From positions 3,931,388 through 3,995,387 of the forward strand of contig AP019702.1 in NCBI GenBank assembly GCA_006739055.1: a stretch of DNA of 64,000 bases. The letters run 5' to 3'. The DNA comes from Allostella vacuolata. Its GTDB lineage: Bacteria; Pseudomonadota; Alphaproteobacteria; ATCC43930; Allostellaceae. Below are positions 9,160 through 18,303 of this stretch, one piece after another. The notes beneath the pieces are model-generated. The model saw only the letters and a list, made by a program, of their open reading frames with translations, searched no databases and was not told where the DNA came from. The position numbers and the translations under genes are program-made. Every line of letters starts with the position of its first letter. The stretch's first letter is position 1.

Positions 9160-10449
9160 ATGCTGGTGCAGATGTTGAAGACGGCGGGGCTGGCCGCGGC
9201 CGGTGCGGCCATGTCGGTGGCCGCCGCCGCCCAGACGGTGGAAGTGCCGTTCTATTTCCCGGTCGCCGTGGGCGGTCCGATCACCAAGCTGATCGACCAG
9301 TACGCGACCGACTTCTCCAAGGAGCATCCGTCGATCAAGGTGACGCCGATCTATGCCGGCACCTACCAGGAGACGATCGTCAAGGCGCTGACCGCCCACA
9401 AGAGCGGCACCCCGCCCGTCACCTCGGTGCTGCTGTCGACCGACATGTTCACGCTGATCGACGAGGACGCGATTGTCCCGATCGACAATTTCGTCAAGAC
9501 CGACGCCGACCGCGCCTGGCTGAAGAGCTTCTTCCCCGCCTTCATGACCAACAGCCAGACCGACGGCAAGACCTGGGGCGTGCCGTTCCAGCGTTCGACC
9601 GTCGTGCTCTACTGGAACAAGGAGGCCTTCAAGGAGGCCGGCCTCGACCCCGAGAAGCCGCCCGCGACCTGGGAGGAACAGGTCGAGTTCGCCCGGAAGC
9701 TGACCAAGCGCGACGCGGCCGGCAACGTCTCCCAGTGGGGCGTGCAGGTTCCCTCGTCCGGCTTCCCCTACTGGCTGTTCCAGGGCTTCACCACCCAGGC
9801 CGGCGTCGAGCTGATGAACCAGGCCGGCGATACCACCTACTATGACCGGCCCGAGGTGGTGCAGGCGCTGCAATACATGGTCGACCTGTCGACCAAGCAT
9901 AAGGTGATGGCCCCCGGCGTGATCGAGTGGGGCACCACGCCCAAGGACTTCTTCGAGCGCAAGACGGCGATGATGTGGACGACGACGGGCAACCTGACCA
10001 ACGTCCGCGCCAACGCCAAGTTCGACTTCGGCGTCGCCATGCTGCCGGCCGGCAAGCGCCGCGGCAGCCCGACCGGCGGCGGCAACTTCTACATCTTCAA
10101 GAAGAGCACCCCCGCCCAGCAGGAGGCCGCCGCCACCTTCATCAAGTGGATCACCACCCCCGAGCGCGCCGCCCAGTGGGGCATCGACACGGGCTATGTC
10201 GCGGTCCGGCCGGATGCGTGGGAAACCCCGGCGATGAAGAAGTACGTCGAGGGCTTCCCGCCCGCCGCCGTCGCCCGCGACCAGCTGCCCCATGCGGTGG
10301 CCGAGCTGTCGACGCACGAGAACCAGCGGGTGACCAAGGCCCTCAACGACGGGCTGCAGGCCGCCTTGACCGGGGCCAAGACGCCCGAGCAGGCGATGAA
10401 GGATGCCCAGGCCGAGGCGGCCCGCATCCTGCGCCCGTACAAGCGCTGA
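9160..10449 (+). CDS. UgpB-like ABC transporter substrate-binding protein
   Basis: 429-aa periplasmic family 1 binding protein with an N-terminal signal peptide (MLVQMLKTAGLAAAGAAM; cleavage probably after AAAAA-Q near residue 23). The stretch TVEVPFYFPVAVGGPITKLI and the following IKVTPIYAGTYQETI resemble UgpB-type glycerol-phosphate/sugar binders. The ATG at 9160 follows GAGAGGGGA. It is the specificity component of the importer; the ligand is inferred to be a sugar, polyol or glycerophosphate. A perfect palindrome follows the stop codon. Confidence 0.88.
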   Translation: MLVQMLKTAGLAAAGAAMSVAAAAQTVEVPFYFPVAVGGPITKLIDQYATDFSKEHPSIKVTPIYAGTYQETIVKALTAHKSGTPPVTSVLLSTDMFTLIDEDAIVPIDNFVKTDADRAWLKSFFPAFMTNSQTDGKTWGVPFQRSTVVLYWNKEAFKEAGLDPEKPPATWEEQVEFARKLTKRDAAGNVSQWGVQVPSSGFPYWLFQGFTTQAGVELMNQAGDTTYYDRPEVVQALQYMVDLSTKHKVMAPGVIEWGTTPKDFFERKTAMMWTTTGNLTNVRANAKFDFGVAMLPAGKRRGSPTGGGNFYIFKKSTPAQQEAAATFIKWITTPERAAQWGIDTGYVAVRPDAWETPAMKKYVEGFPPAAVARDQLPHAVAELSTHENQRVTKALNDGLQAALTGAKTPEQAMKDAQAEAARILRPYKR

Positions 10450-10459
10450 CGACTACGAC

Positions 10460-10485
10460 GGGGCGGGTGCCCGGGCACCCGCCCC
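10460..10485 (+). promoter_or_regulatory. Perfect 26-bp palindromic hairpin after binding-protein gene
   Basis: Left arm GGGGCGGGTGCCC and right arm GGGCACCCGCCCC are exact reverse complements with no spacer. It sits between the binding-protein stop and the first permease start inside one operon. In importer operons such hairpins commonly protect the upstream mRNA so that binding protein exceeds permease; that role is inferred here. Confidence 0.6.
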
Positions 10486-10507
10486 TCCCCACCGGAGCCG
10501 CCGCCCG

Positions 10508-11383
10508 ATGCGCCGCATAGATGCCCACGTGCATGGCTGGCTGCTGCTGCTGCCGGCGATGGCCTTCCTGGCGCTGTTCACCCACTGGCCGGCGGTCGCC
10601 ACCCTGGTCGACAGCTTCTATTCGACCCCGCGCGGCAGCCGGCCGGCCCGCTTCGTCGGCGCCGACAACTATGCGGTGATGCTGGACGACCCGGTCTTCT
10701 GGCAGTCTGTCGCGAACAACCTGTGGTTCGCGGTCGGCACCATCCCGGTCTCGATCGCGCTCGCCATGCTGATGGCGCTGTGGGTCAACGACCGGCTGGC
10801 CGGGCGCGCCTGGCTGCGCGTCGCCTTCTTCACGCCGACCATCCTGCCGATGATCGCGGTCGCCAACATCTGGCTCTTCTTCTACACCCCGCAATACGGC
10901 CTGCTGGAGCAGGTGACCGGGCTGTTCGGCCTGCCGTCGCACAACTGGCTGGGCAGCCGCGACACCGCGCTCGCCTGCGTCATTCTGGTGGCGATCTGGA
11001 AGGAGGCCGGCTTCTTCATGATCTTCTACCTGGCCGCCCTGCAGCAGATCCCGCCCAGCCTGGCCGAGGCCGCGGCGCTGGAAGGCGCGTCGCGCGCCTG
11101 CTACCTGCGCCGCGTCGTCCTGCCGCTGCTGATGCCGACCACCATGTTCGTGCTGATCAACGCGGTCATCAACTCGTTCCGGCTGGTCGACCACATCATC
11201 GTCATGACCCGCGGCGGGCCCGACAACGTCACCTCGCTGCTGCTGTTCTACGTCTACGAGGTCGGCTTCAAGTTCTGGGACACCGCCTATGCGGCCGCCC
11301 TGACCATGGTCCTGGTCGTCGTCCTGGCCCTGGTGGCGCTGGGCCAGTACCTGTTCCTCGAGCGCCGGACCCACTACCAGTGA
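10508..11383 (+). CDS. UgpA/MalF-type ABC transporter permease
   Basis: 291-aa inner-membrane permease. ATG at 10508 gives MRRIDAHVHGWLLLLPAMAF with the first membrane helix. The binding-protein-dependent transport domain contains an EAA loop (SLAEAAALEGASRACYLRRV) near residue 200. About six hydrophobic segments are visible. It ends in a GTGA overlap with the second permease, so the two are translationally coupled and form the channel heterodimer. Confidence 0.92.
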   Translation: MRRIDAHVHGWLLLLPAMAFLALFTHWPAVATLVDSFYSTPRGSRPARFVGADNYAVMLDDPVFWQSVANNLWFAVGTIPVSIALAMLMALWVNDRLAGRAWLRVAFFTPTILPMIAVANIWLFFYTPQYGLLEQVTGLFGLPSHNWLGSRDTALACVILVAIWKEAGFFMIFYLAALQQIPPSLAEAAALEGASRACYLRRVVLPLLMPTTMFVLINAVINSFRLVDHIIVMTRGGPDNVTSLLLFYVYEVGFKFWDTAYAAALTMVLVVVLALVALGQYLFLERRTHYQ

Positions 11384-12222
11384 GCGCCGACGCCCGCCTC
11401 TCCCCGTTCGAGCCGGCCGGGATCGGCCGCTGGCTGGAGACGATCGCCGCCTGGGCGCTCGCCATCCTGTGGGCGCTGCCGCTGCTCTATGCCGTGTGGA
11501 CGGCCTTCCACCCCTCGGAATTCTCCACCCGCTTCGACCTCGGCGCGCCACTCACCCTGCAGAACTTCGCCAACGCCTGGGACGCCGCCCCCTTCGCGCG
11601 CTACTTCGTCAACACGGTGGCGCTGGTGACGCTGATTCTGGTGTGCCAGTTCGTGCTGTGCACGCTGGCCGCCTATGCCTTCGCCCGCTACCGCTTCGCC
11701 GGCGCCGACCTGGCCTTCTTCCTGGTGCTGATGCAGCTGATGGTCATGCCGGACATCCTGATCGTCGAGAACTACCGGACCATGGCCCGGCTCGGCGTGC
11801 TCGATTCGATCCCGGCCATCGCATTGCCCTACGTCGCCTCGGCGTTCGGCGTGTTCCTGCTGCGCCAGACCTTCAAGACCGTGCCGCGCGAGCTGGACGA
11901 GGCCGCCCGCGTCGAGGGCGCGGGCAGCCTGCGCATCCTGCTGCGCGTCTACGTGCCGCTCGCCCGGCCGATCTACCTCGCCTACGGCCTGGTCTCGGTC
12001 AGCCACCACTGGAACAACTTCCTGTGGCCGCTGATCGTCACCAACTCGGTCGAATCGCGGCCGCTGACGGTCGGCCTGCAGATCTTCTCGTCCTCGGACC
12101 AGGGCATCGACTGGTCGATCATCACCGCCGCCACCCTGCTGACCTCGGGCCCCCTGCTGCTGGCCTTCCTGCTGTTCCAGCGCCAGTTCGTGCAGAGCTT
12201 CATGCGCGCCGGAATCCGCTAG
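11380..12222 (+). CDS. UgpE/MalG-type ABC transporter permease
   Basis: 280-aa second permease of the importer. The GTG start at 11380 overlaps the stop of the previous gene (GTGA). EAA loop DEAARVEGAGSLRILLRVYV is near residue 180, followed by the conserved LARPIYLAYGLVSVSHHWNN region. Last gene of the four-gene importer; 243 bp without a recognised feature follow before the exporter operon. Confidence 0.92.
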   Translation: MSADARLSPFEPAGIGRWLETIAAWALAILWALPLLYAVWTAFHPSEFSTRFDLGAPLTLQNFANAWDAAPFARYFVNTVALVTLILVCQFVLCTLAAYAFARYRFAGADLAFFLVLMQLMVMPDILIVENYRTMARLGVLDSIPAIALPYVASAFGVFLLRQTFKTVPRELDEAARVEGAGSLRILLRVYVPLARPIYLAYGLVSVSHHWNNFLWPLIVTNSVESRPLTVGLQIFSSSDQGIDWSIITAATLLTSGPLLLAFLLFQRQFVQSFMRAGIR

Positions 12223-12465
12223 GCGCCGCTCCCCCGGCCGGCAGCCGCGGCGTCTTGGAGCAGGGTTCGATCTGGGATAGGTTGCGCGAATGGGTCGCGG
12301 TCCGCACAACCAGCCGGAACCGGGCCGTGTCGGGGGCAGGCGCGATGCGCATCAGGAGCGGACTGGGAGCCATGGGGCGGCGGCTATCGGTTGCCTGCGC
12401 GAAGCGCTGACGGGCCACCCTTGCATCCGTCCTCGCCCAGCGACGCCGGCAGGAGATCGGCCCCG

Positions 12466-13185
12466 ATGCTGGAGCTGGTCGACGTGCGCAAGGCGTACAA
12501 GGTCGGCCCGGTCGAGATTCCGATCGTCAAGGGCGTCTCGCTGACCCTGAACGCGCGGGAGATCGTGTCCATCATGGGCGCGTCCGGCTCCGGCAAGACC
12601 ACGCTGATGAACCTGATCGGGCTGCTCGACCGGCCGACGTCCGGAGAGGTGCGCTACAACGGCGCCAACGCCGCCGACGCCGCGGCCGACGAGCTGGCCA
12701 GCATCCGCAACCGGCAGGTCGGCTTCGTCTTCCAGCAATTCTTCCTGCTGCCCCGCCTCACCGCGCGCGAGAATGTCGAGCTGCCGCTGACCTATCGCGG
12801 GGTCGGCGAGGCCGAACGGCGGCGGCGCGCCAGCATCGCCCTGGAACGGGTCGGCATGGCCAAGCGCGAGAAGCATCGGCCGATGGCGCTTTCGGGCGGC
12901 GAGCGCCAGCGCGTCGCCATCGCGCGGGCCATCGTCGGCGAGCCGAGCCTGATCCTGGCCGACGAGCCGACCGGCGCGCTCGACACCAAGACCGGGGCCG
13001 AGGTCATGGCGCTGTTCAAGGAACTCAACACCGAGGCCGGGACCGCGCTGGTCATCGTCACCCACGACCCGCAGGTCGCCCAGCAATGTCCGCGGCGGGT
13101 GGTCATGAGCGACGGCGTGCTCGTCCATGACAGCGGCACGTTCGATCACCACCGGGCGGGCGCCCCCGCGGAAACCCGCCCGTGA
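12466..13185 (+). CDS. MacB/LolD-type ABC transporter ATP-binding protein
   Basis: 239-aa cytoplasmic ATPase of the type VII (MacB/LolCDE/FtsE) branch. Walker A GASGSGKTTLMN, Q-loop FVFQQFFLLPRLTARENVE, signature [15 protein letters not shown], Walker B LILADEPTGALDT, H-loop IVTHDP. ATG at 12466 follows AGGAG (12451-12455). It overlaps the FtsX-like permease by GTGA and begins a four-gene operon (ATPase, permease, outer-membrane factor, PAS-adaptor). Unlike E. coli MacB, ATPase and membrane domain are separate proteins. Confidence 0.93.
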   Translation: MLELVDVRKAYKVGPVEIPIVKGVSLTLNAREIVSIMGASGSGKTTLMNLIGLLDRPTSGEVRYNGANAADAAADELASIRNRQVGFVFQQFFLLPRLTARENVELPLTYRGVGEAERRRRASIALERVGMAKREKHRPMALSGGERQRVAIARAIVGEPSLILADEPTGALDTKTGAEVMALFKELNTEAGTALVIVTHDPQVAQQCPRRVVMSDGVLVHDSGTFDHHRAGAPAETRP

Positions 13186-14357
13186 TCCGCCTGCTCGCCG
13201 AGGCGTTCCGCAACCTGGCCGGCAACAAGCAGCGCTCGCTGCTGGCCCTGCTCGGCATCGTCATCGGCACCGGCTCGGTGATCGCCATGGTGAACATCGG
13301 CGCCATCGTCCGCCAGGAGGCGCTGCGCCAGTTCGAGGCGATGGGCACCGACCTGCTCACCCTCTCCACCCGTTCCGACGGCGACAACGCCGGCTTCACC
13401 CCGGAGGAGATCTCGCTCCTGCCGGAGCGGGTTCCGGGCGTGCGGCTGGCGGCGGCCTATGGCCAGCGCAGCGAGCAGTTCGGGCCCACCGGGCAGGCCC
13501 CGGTCTACGGCGCGCTGGTCGGCGCGACGCCGGAATTCCTGGAGGCGGTCGAGGTCAGGCTCGGTGGCGGCCGCACCCCGTCCAGCTTCGACGGGCACGA
13601 GCTGTTCGCCGTGGTCGGCGCCGACCTGGCGGCGCTATGGATCAAGGCGGGCCGGCCGCTGGAGGTGGGCGACACGATCCCCGGCCCGGACGGCAGCATG
13701 CTGATGGCGATCGGGTTCCTGCAGCGGACCACGATCAATCCGCTGGTGCCGATCGACATGAACAAGGCCCTGGTCATCTCGGTGCCGGCGTTCCGCCGCG
13801 TCGCCCCCGACCAGGGCCTGACCGGCGCCATCCTGCGCGCCGCCCCCGGCAGCGACCCGCGCACCGTCGCCCGCGCGGTGGAACAGCACCTGCGGGCCGG
13901 CCAGCCGTCCCGGATCGTCCAGGCCCGCAGCGCCGAGCAGATCATCGAGCAGATGGCGAGCCAGATGCGGCTCTACACGCTGCTGCTGGGCGCGGTCGGC
14001 GGCATCTCGCTGATCGTCGGCGGGGTCGGCGTCATGAACGTGATGCTGGTGGCGGTGACCGAGCGCCGGCGCGAGATCGGCATCCGCATGGCGATCGGCG
14101 CCCGCCGGCGCTCCATCGTCAGCATGTTCCTGACCGAGGCGCTGTGCCTGTCGCTGGCCGGCGGCGCGATCGGGACGGCGATCGGCATCGGCACCGCCTA
14201 TGCGGCATCCGAGCTCGCCAACTGGGCCTTCCTCGTCTCGCCGGTGGCCATTCCGCTGGGGGCCGGGGTGTCCGCGGTGGTGGGCGTCGTCTTCGGCTAC
14301 CTTCCGGCCCGCCAGGCCTCGCGGGTCGACCCCATAGAGGCGCTGCGCTACGAATGA
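13182..14357 (+). CDS. MacB-like/FtsX-domain ABC transporter permease
   Basis: 391-aa inner-membrane protein. One N-terminal helix (LLALLGIVIGTGSVIAMVNI, about residues 20-40) is followed by a roughly 200-residue periplasmic MacB-core domain and then the FtsX domain with three helices. The stretch GGVGVMNVMLVAVTERRREI and IGARRRSIVSMFLTEAL are family hallmarks. It starts with GTG overlapping the ATPase stop and ends overlapping the TolC-like gene (ATGA). In MacAB-TolC-type pumps this part drives periplasmic substrate through the outer-membrane channel by mechanotransmission rather than carrying it across the inner membrane. Confidence 0.93.
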   Translation: MIRLLAEAFRNLAGNKQRSLLALLGIVIGTGSVIAMVNIGAIVRQEALRQFEAMGTDLLTLSTRSDGDNAGFTPEEISLLPERVPGVRLAAAYGQRSEQFGPTGQAPVYGALVGATPEFLEAVEVRLGGGRTPSSFDGHELFAVVGADLAALWIKAGRPLEVGDTIPGPDGSMLMAIGFLQRTTINPLVPIDMNKALVISVPAFRRVAPDQGLTGAILRAAPGSDPRTVARAVEQHLRAGQPSRIVQARSAEQIIEQMASQMRLYTLLLGAVGGISLIVGGVGVMNVMLVAVTERRREIGIRMAIGARRRSIVSMFLTEALCLSLAGGAIGTAIGIGTAYAASELANWAFLVSPVAIPLGAGVSAVVGVVFGYLPARQASRVDPIEALRYE

Positions 14358-15877
14358 CCGTCCCCCGTTCGACATTCCCAGGACCGAAAGGCAGGCTCGC
14401 CGCCCCGTTGCTGCTGGCCGCCCTGCTGGCACTGCCCGGCCAGGCCGCGCGGGCCCAGGTGCCGAGCCCGCCCGGCACCTATGGCGGCGCCTTCGCCGAG
14501 ACCAAGCGCATCTCGCTGTCCGAAGCCGTGGCGCTGATGCTGCGCGACAACCGCACGGTGCGTAGCGTCCTGCTGAGCCGCATCGTCGACGACTTCAACC
14601 TCCGCGTCGCCGAGGACCAGTTCAACCCGCAATATTCCCTGGCCGCGTCGGTCGGCCGCAACCAGCCGCAGCGCGGCCCCGGCGACCCGCGGGCGCGCGG
14701 CACGCTGGCCGGCGGCTGGACCCCCAGCGTCTCGCTCGCCCTGCCCTACGGGACCCAGATCCAGGCCACCGCCCGCGGCGGCTTCGCCCGGCGCGAGGGC
14801 GGCAGCACCAGCTTCGACCAGGCATTGGACCTGACCGTATTGCAGCCGCTGCTGCGCGGCGCCGGCAGCGACATCGCCACCGCCAGCCTGGAGATCTCGC
14901 GCATCAGCCGCCGGGTGCAGGCCCTCGGCACCGAGCGATCCGTGGTCAGCAGCATCGTGCTGGCGATCCAGTCCTACCGCAGCCTGATGCAGTCCATGGA
15001 GCAGGTGCGGATCGCCGAGGATTCGCTGCGCCGGGCCGTCGACCTGATGGGCGTGAACCGGCAGCTGGTCACAGCCGGCCGGCTGGCCGCGGTCGAGATC
15101 GTGCAGAGCGAGGCCAACGTCGCCCGCCAGGAGCTGTCGCTGCTGACGGCCCGCAACGCGCTGGATGCGGCCCGCCTCGACCTGCTGCAGATCCTGGCCC
15201 TCGATGTCGGCATCGGCCTGACCCCGACCGAGACGCTGACCGCGGAGCCCCTGAAGCTCGAGCTCGCGCGGGCGCTGGAGACCGCGCGCGCCAACCGCTC
15301 GGACTATCGCCAGGCGAACCTGCTGGTGGAGATCGCCCGGCTGAACCTGAACCTGGCGGAGGACGGGCTGCGCTGGGAGCTGAACGCGATCGCCAACCTG
15401 TCGACCACGGCGACCGACCGCACCTTCACCTCGACCCTGCGCCGCTTCGGCCGGACCGAACCCGGCCTCGGCTTCGGGCTGGAGCTGCGCATCCCCATCT
15501 CCAACCTGTCCGACCAGGCCCGTGCGGTCAGCGCGCGCATCGCCCTGCAGCAGCAGGAGCTGGCGCTGCGCGACCTCGACCAGCGGCTGGAGGTGCAGGT
15601 GCGCAACGGCCTGCGCCAGGTCGACATCAGCTGGCAGTCGCTGCGCCTGGCCGAGCAGGCGGTGCGCCTGTCGGAGCAGAAGCTCGACATCGAGCGCCAG
15701 CGCCTGCGGGCCGGCCGCAGCACCAACTTCCAGGTCGTGACCTTCGAGGACGACCTGGTGCGCACGCGGACCGAGCTGCTCTCGTCCAGGATCGGATACC
15801 TGAACGCCCTGACGTCGCTGGACGACGTGCTGGGCACCACGCTCCAGACCTGGGGCGTCCGGCTGGAGGCGATGTGA
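14354..15877 (+). CDS. TolC-family outer membrane efflux protein
   Basis: 507-aa outer-membrane factor. An N-terminal signal peptide ends near residue 37 (GQAARAQ), followed by the family opening ISLSEAVALMLRDNRTVRSV. Two long helical repeats are visible, including RQLVTAGRLAAVEIVQSEAN and RLRAGRSTNFQVVTFEDDLV, the typical repeated TolC helix pattern. ATGA overlap with the permease upstream; the following adaptor gene starts within its stop (TGATG). It should form the trimeric exit duct of the pump. Confidence 0.92.
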   Translation: MTVPRSTFPGPKGRLAAPLLLAALLALPGQAARAQVPSPPGTYGGAFAETKRISLSEAVALMLRDNRTVRSVLLSRIVDDFNLRVAEDQFNPQYSLAASVGRNQPQRGPGDPRARGTLAGGWTPSVSLALPYGTQIQATARGGFARREGGSTSFDQALDLTVLQPLLRGAGSDIATASLEISRISRRVQALGTERSVVSSIVLAIQSYRSLMQSMEQVRIAEDSLRRAVDLMGVNRQLVTAGRLAAVEIVQSEANVARQELSLLTARNALDAARLDLLQILALDVGIGLTPTETLTAEPLKLELARALETARANRSDYRQANLLVEIARLNLNLAEDGLRWELNAIANLSTTATDRTFTSTLRRFGRTEPGLGFGLELRIPISNLSDQARAVSARIALQQQELALRDLDQRLEVQVRNGLRQVDISWQSLRLAEQAVRLSEQKLDIERQRLRAGRSTNFQVVTFEDDLVRTRTELLSSRIGYLNALTSLDDVLGTTLQTWGVRLEAM

Positions 15878-17691
15878 TGGCCGAGAAGGAGGCCGCAGGC
15901 AGGGAGACCATGGGGCCGGCGCCCGAGCACGCCCTGCGCGTCGTCGAGAGCATGACCAGCGGGGTCGTCACGCTCGACCCCGAAGGCCGGGTCACCGCGA
16001 TCAACCAGCGCGCGGCGCAGATCATCGGCGCGGAGCCCGCCGCCCTGATGGGCGAGACGCTGATCACGATCCTGCTGGAAGACCCGAACAACGAGCACCT
16101 GACCGACGCGATCGTCGAGGCGAGCTACGATGCGACCGGCCGCTATCACCGCCAGGTCGAGTACCATTCGGGCGACCGGCGGCGGGTGCTGGACCTGCGC
16201 GCCAACCTGCTGCGCGGGACCGGCGGCACCACCGAGGGCGTCGTCCTGGTCATCGACGACGTGACCGAGACCGCCATCCTGCGCGCCTCCGAGCAGCGCC
16301 TGGCCGACGAGCTGCGCACCCGCAACGACACCCTGACCGAAGCCTATCGCGGCCTGGAGGAGAAGAGCCGGTCGCTCGACCAGGCCCAGCGCCGCATCCG
16401 CAGCCTGGGGCTGATCGCGCTCGCCATGACCGCACTGGTGGTGGGCGGCGCCGCCTTCTACGCCTGGACCTCCACCGCGCCGCCCGAGGCGCGCCGGCCG
16501 CCGCCGGTCAACCCCGGCGGCGCCCCGGCGGGGCTGGTCGCGACGCCGCGGCCGATCCGGCAGACCGCATCGGTCACCGGCACCATCGAGCCCGGCAAGG
16601 TGGTGGAGGTGACCGCCCCCTTCGCCGGCCCGGTCCAGGCGCGCGACTTCGTCTACGGCTCGCGGGTCGAGGCCGGGCAGGAGCTGCTGCGGCTGGATGG
16701 GGCCGAGATCGAGCGCGAGCGCCGCAAGTCGGTGGTGGCCGCCATGAACGCCCGCCAGAAGGTCGCCGAGCTGGTCGACTGGGAGCACGGCAACGAGGTG
16801 CAGCGGGCCCGCCGCCAGCTCGCCCAGGCGCGCCAGAACCTGGAACGCAGCCAGCAGCAGCTGCAGACCGCGGGCGAGCTGCTGAAGCGCGGCATCATCG
16901 CCCGGCAGGAATTCGAGAGCCTGCAGCAGCAGCAGCGCCAGCAGGAGCTGCAGGTCTTCTCTTCGGAGCAGGACCTGGCGGCGACGGTGCGCAAGGGGTC
17001 GGCCGACCAGATCACCATCGCCCGGCTCGACCTCGCCAGCATCGAGGAGAAGCTGGACGACCAGACCCGCCAACTGGCGGGCGCGCGCATCCTGGCGCCG
17101 GTGTCGGGCGTGGCGCTGCGCCCGCGCGCCCAGGCCGCCGCCGGCGCGGCCGGTGGCGAGGGCGCGGGCGGCCGCGACATCTCCGTCGGCACCCGCATCG
17201 AGCAGGGCCGGACCCTGCTGGAGATCGGCGACCTGTCGACCCTGTCGGTGCGCGGCCAGGTGGACGAGATCGACGTCAGCCGGGTGCGGCCGGGCCTGGC
17301 CGTGGTCGTGCAGGGGGCCGGCTTCGGCGGCCGGCCGCTCGCGGGCGTAGTGACCGCCGTCTCGTCCCAGGCGAACATCGAGCGCAGCGGCCGCAACCCG
17401 CGCGCCCGCTTCGACGTGCAGGTCACCATCCGCGACCTGCCGGCGGCGGTGCGCGAGCACCTGCGCATCGGCATGTCGGCGACGATGGAGATCGTGATCT
17501 ACGAGAACCGGGCCGCGATCGTGATCCCGCCCGACCTGATCCGGCGCACCGCCCAGGGCCCGCGCCTCAAGGTCCGCCAGGGCGGCCAGGGGGAGCCGCA
17601 GGAAGTCGTCCCGACGCTGGGCGTCAGTCTGCCCCAGGGCGTGGAGGTCACCGCCGGACTATCGGCCGGCGACGAGATCGTCAGGCCGTAG
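15877..17691 (+). CDS. PAS domain fused to HlyD/MacA-type periplasmic adaptor
   Basis: 604-aa protein with an unusual order of parts. Residues about 18-133 look like a cytoplasmic PAS domain (RVVESMTSGVVTLDPEGRVT, then AQIIGAEPAALMGE and a closing VVLVIDDVTE). Residues about 135-175 are a probable coiled coil, and 177-197 the only membrane helix. From about 215 to the end is a membrane fusion protein: a lipoyl-like half (VTAPFAGPVQARDFVYGSRV), a long coiled-coil hairpin about 260-370, the second half (ARILAPVSGV) and a barrel domain (VRGQVDEIDVSRVRPGLAVV). ATG at 15877 shares one base with the TolC stop; a GTG at 15874 is possible. Ordinary adaptors have only a short cytoplasmic N-terminus. 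The PAS assignment is from pattern, not from a profile search. Confidence 0.88.
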   Translation: MAEKEAAGRETMGPAPEHALRVVESMTSGVVTLDPEGRVTAINQRAAQIIGAEPAALMGETLITILLEDPNNEHLTDAIVEASYDATGRYHRQVEYHSGDRRRVLDLRANLLRGTGGTTEGVVLVIDDVTETAILRASEQRLADELRTRNDTLTEAYRGLEEKSRSLDQAQRRIRSLGLIALAMTALVVGGAAFYAWTSTAPPEARRPPPVNPGGAPAGLVATPRPIRQTASVTGTIEPGKVVEVTAPFAGPVQARDFVYGSRVEAGQELLRLDGAEIERERRKSVVAAMNARQKVAELVDWEHGNEVQRARRQLAQARQNLERSQQQLQTAGELLKRGIIARQEFESLQQQQRQQELQVFSSEQDLAATVRKGSADQITIARLDLASIEEKLDDQTRQLAGARILAPVSGVALRPRAQAAAGAAGGEGAGGRDISVGTRIEQGRTLLEIGDLSTLSVRGQVDEIDVSRVRPGLAVVVQGAGFGGRPLAGVVTAVSSQANIERSGRNPRARFDVQVTIRDLPAAVREHLRIGMSATMEIVIYENRAAIVIPPDLIRRTAQGPRLKVRQGGQGEPQEVVPTLGVSLPQGVEVTAGLSAGDEIVRP

Positions 17692-17772
17692 GGCGGAGGA
17701 GCGCCAACCACGACCACTTGACGCGGTATTCGCCGAACCCGATGGTGATATTGTCGCAGTGGAGAATGGAAC

Positions 17773-18228
17773 ATGCGTATCCTGGGATCACCGGCGGCAC
17801 TCGCCGGCGCGATGCTTCTGACCGCATTGGCCGCTCCCGCCAGCGGCGCCGAGCCGTATCCGGTCGAATTCAAGTTCGTGAACAATCAGAAGAACAACGA
17901 CATGAAGGGCGTCGTCCACAGGCTGGCCGGCTGGGTCCATGTGCCGCGGAACGACTCCCGAAGCATCCACAACAAGTTTGGATCGGGAAACGGCGAGGCT
18001 TTGTACTATTATGACGTCACCGTCACGGAGAATCGCGAAGGCGGCGAAATCTATTGCTCATATCAGATCGAAATAAAACAGCAGAGAACCTACCACAACG
18101 AAGAGAAGAGTTACTGCTCGATCGCGAACAGCTATGCGTCATCGACGCGGACCTGCCTCGGCGAGATACACCATGAAAGCGCTGCCGGGGCCTGCGAATT
18201 CACCTTCACTGCCGGCGATCCAGGCTGA
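17773..18228 (+). CDS. Secreted hypothetical protein, lower-GC gene
   Basis: 151 aa; not recognised. A clear Sec signal peptide (MRILGSPAALAGAMLLTALA, cleavage near residue 26 after ASGA) precedes a mature domain of about 125 residues rich in Asn, Lys, Tyr and Glu, with four cysteines in its second half (IYCSYQ, SYCSIANS, RTCLGE, GACEFT) that could form two disulfides. GC in 17960-18200 is visibly lower than in neighbouring genes, hinting at transfer or weak codon selection. It lies 81 bp after the exporter operon on the same strand and converges with the glycosyltransferase gene. Confidence 0.7.
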   Translation: MRILGSPAALAGAMLLTALAAPASGAEPYPVEFKFVNNQKNNDMKGVVHRLAGWVHVPRNDSRSIHNKFGSGNGEALYYYDVTVTENREGGEIYCSYQIEIKQQRTYHNEEKSYCSIANSYASSTRTCLGEIHHESAAGACEFTFTAGDPG

Positions 18229-18303
18229 GCGTCCGGCACCAGGTACCTCGCTGCGATTGGTACTCCGCCGGCCAATGCCCGTCGCCCCTTGCATGCGACA
18301 TGG

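Noticed and set aside
12223-12465. 243-bp gap between the Ugp-type operon and the exporter operon
   Set aside because: Examined for RNA genes, hairpins and small frames; only the AGGAG site of the next gene was supported.
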